A DNA stretch of 64,000 nucleotides from Bacteroidota bacterium (GTDB lineage Bacteria > Bacteroidota > Bacteroidia > Bacteroidales > P3): assembly GCA_017860275.1 (NCBI GenBank), contig JAFNAQ010000006.1, positions 59,536 through 123,535 on the forward strand, given 5' to 3'. The translations under genes were made by a program, and so were the position numbers. The notes beneath the pieces are model-generated. The model had not been told where the DNA came from, searched no databases, and saw only the letters and a program-made list of their open reading frames with translations. Every line of letters begins with the position of its first letter. The first letter of the stretch is position 1. This document shows positions 63,815 to 64,000 of the stretch, in pieces.

Positions 63815-63862
63815 GTTTCTATATCTCAACGAAAGTAACGATAAATCAATATAATAGAATTA

Positions 63863-64000
63863 TTACTTAGTAAGCCTCTTTTCTTTTCTTTTAACTAAAA
63901 CGCCCTCTTTTTGCAATTTTTCTAACATTGTGCAAGTTTTGGTGTTAATTATCGCTAATACGATTAAGCTAAATGCTGAGGATATTTGCTGGGTGTTGTT
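63863..64000 (-). CDS. 3' end of an unidentified minus-strand gene
   Basis: Reading leftward from the window edge, 45 codons run open to TAA at 63863-63865. The visible C-terminus ends MLEKLQKEGVLVKRKEKRLTK and is strongly basic, recalling the wing of a DNA-binding protein, but this is too little to assign. It converges with dnaJ across a terminator. Confidence 0.45.
   Translation of the reverse strand, partial: NNTQQISSAFSLIVLAIINTKTCTMLEKLQKEGVLVKRKEKRLTK

Noticed and set aside
1..64000. Insertion sequences, prophage or integrative element boundaries
   Set aside because: No transposase, integrase, phage gene, tRNA target or clear direct-repeat ends were seen, even around the 14-19 kb defence island.

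Overview
The window is 64 kb of AT-rich DNA from a Bacteroidota chromosome, most likely order Bacteroidales. The evidence is the repeated TAnnTTTG -7 promoter element, the MurF-alanine racemase fusion, a TonB-dependent receptor with a carboxypeptidase-like N-terminal domain paired with a DUF4249 lipoprotein, an RprY-type response regulator, an HU-like protein of the Bacteroidetes type, an OstA-like protein and a SPOR-domain secreted protein. No rRNA, tRNA, transposase, integrase or CRISPR array was seen. Most genes are housekeeping, so this is largely core chromosome with one accessory island and one surface-glycan cluster.

Layout. 1-13.9 kb: the 3' part of a sensor kinase, then ygiQ, hutH and ruvB on the minus strand, a universal stress protein, a SPOR protein and an M20 dipeptidase, then a response regulator, a long signal peptidase I and an S41 protease. 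13.9-19.3 kb: the accessory island, with a 970-bp repeat-packed intergenic region, a single-chain type IIG-like restriction-modification enzyme and, 12 bp downstream, a TIR-TPR protein. 19.3-32.2 kb: DUF454, murF-alr, gdhA, a methyltransferase, pgi, a PAP2 phosphatase, an aldehyde dehydrogenase, a 580-bp repeat-bearing gap, small unknown genes including a possible heme-membrane/superoxide-reductase-like cassette, and membrane genes. 32.2-37.9 kb: leuS, an HU-like gene, folC and a YebC-family gene. 37.9-44.1 kb: one minus-strand unit encoding two acyltransferase-like proteins, a TonB receptor, a DUF4249 lipoprotein, an FGE-like protein and MscL. 44.2-54.9 kb: a beta-barrel protein, an M23 peptidase, ispH-recF-DUF721, then a flippase, UDP-glucuronate decarboxylase, glycosyltransferases and a methyltransferase-like gene for a surface glycan. 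54.9-63.8 kb: an SDR, a PLP enzyme, a BadF/BadG kinase, purA, a PepSY-like protein, an OstA-like protein, grpE and dnaJ, then the 3' tail of a minus-strand gene at the edge.

The least ordinary feature is in the intergenic DNA. At several loci (14.65, 19.1, 28.3-28.5, 35.5, 45.3 and 45.4 kb) a short word of about 6-14 bp, usually palindromic or alternating in orientation, recurs 3-5 times at a spacing of 21-23 bp, about two DNA helical turns. Every locus has its own word. Upstream of the restriction gene, two homologous elements about 256 bp apart carry decamer-repeat arms that are complementary within each copy but differ between copies. This is read directly from the sequence; any function is unknown.

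Several starts were moved downstream of the longest open frame because an upstream ATG-less extension contains a promoter, a signal peptide begins at the inner Met, or family members start there (S41 protease, restriction enzyme, murF-alr, pgi, mscL, M23 peptidase, ispH, BadF kinase, PepSY-like gene and others).
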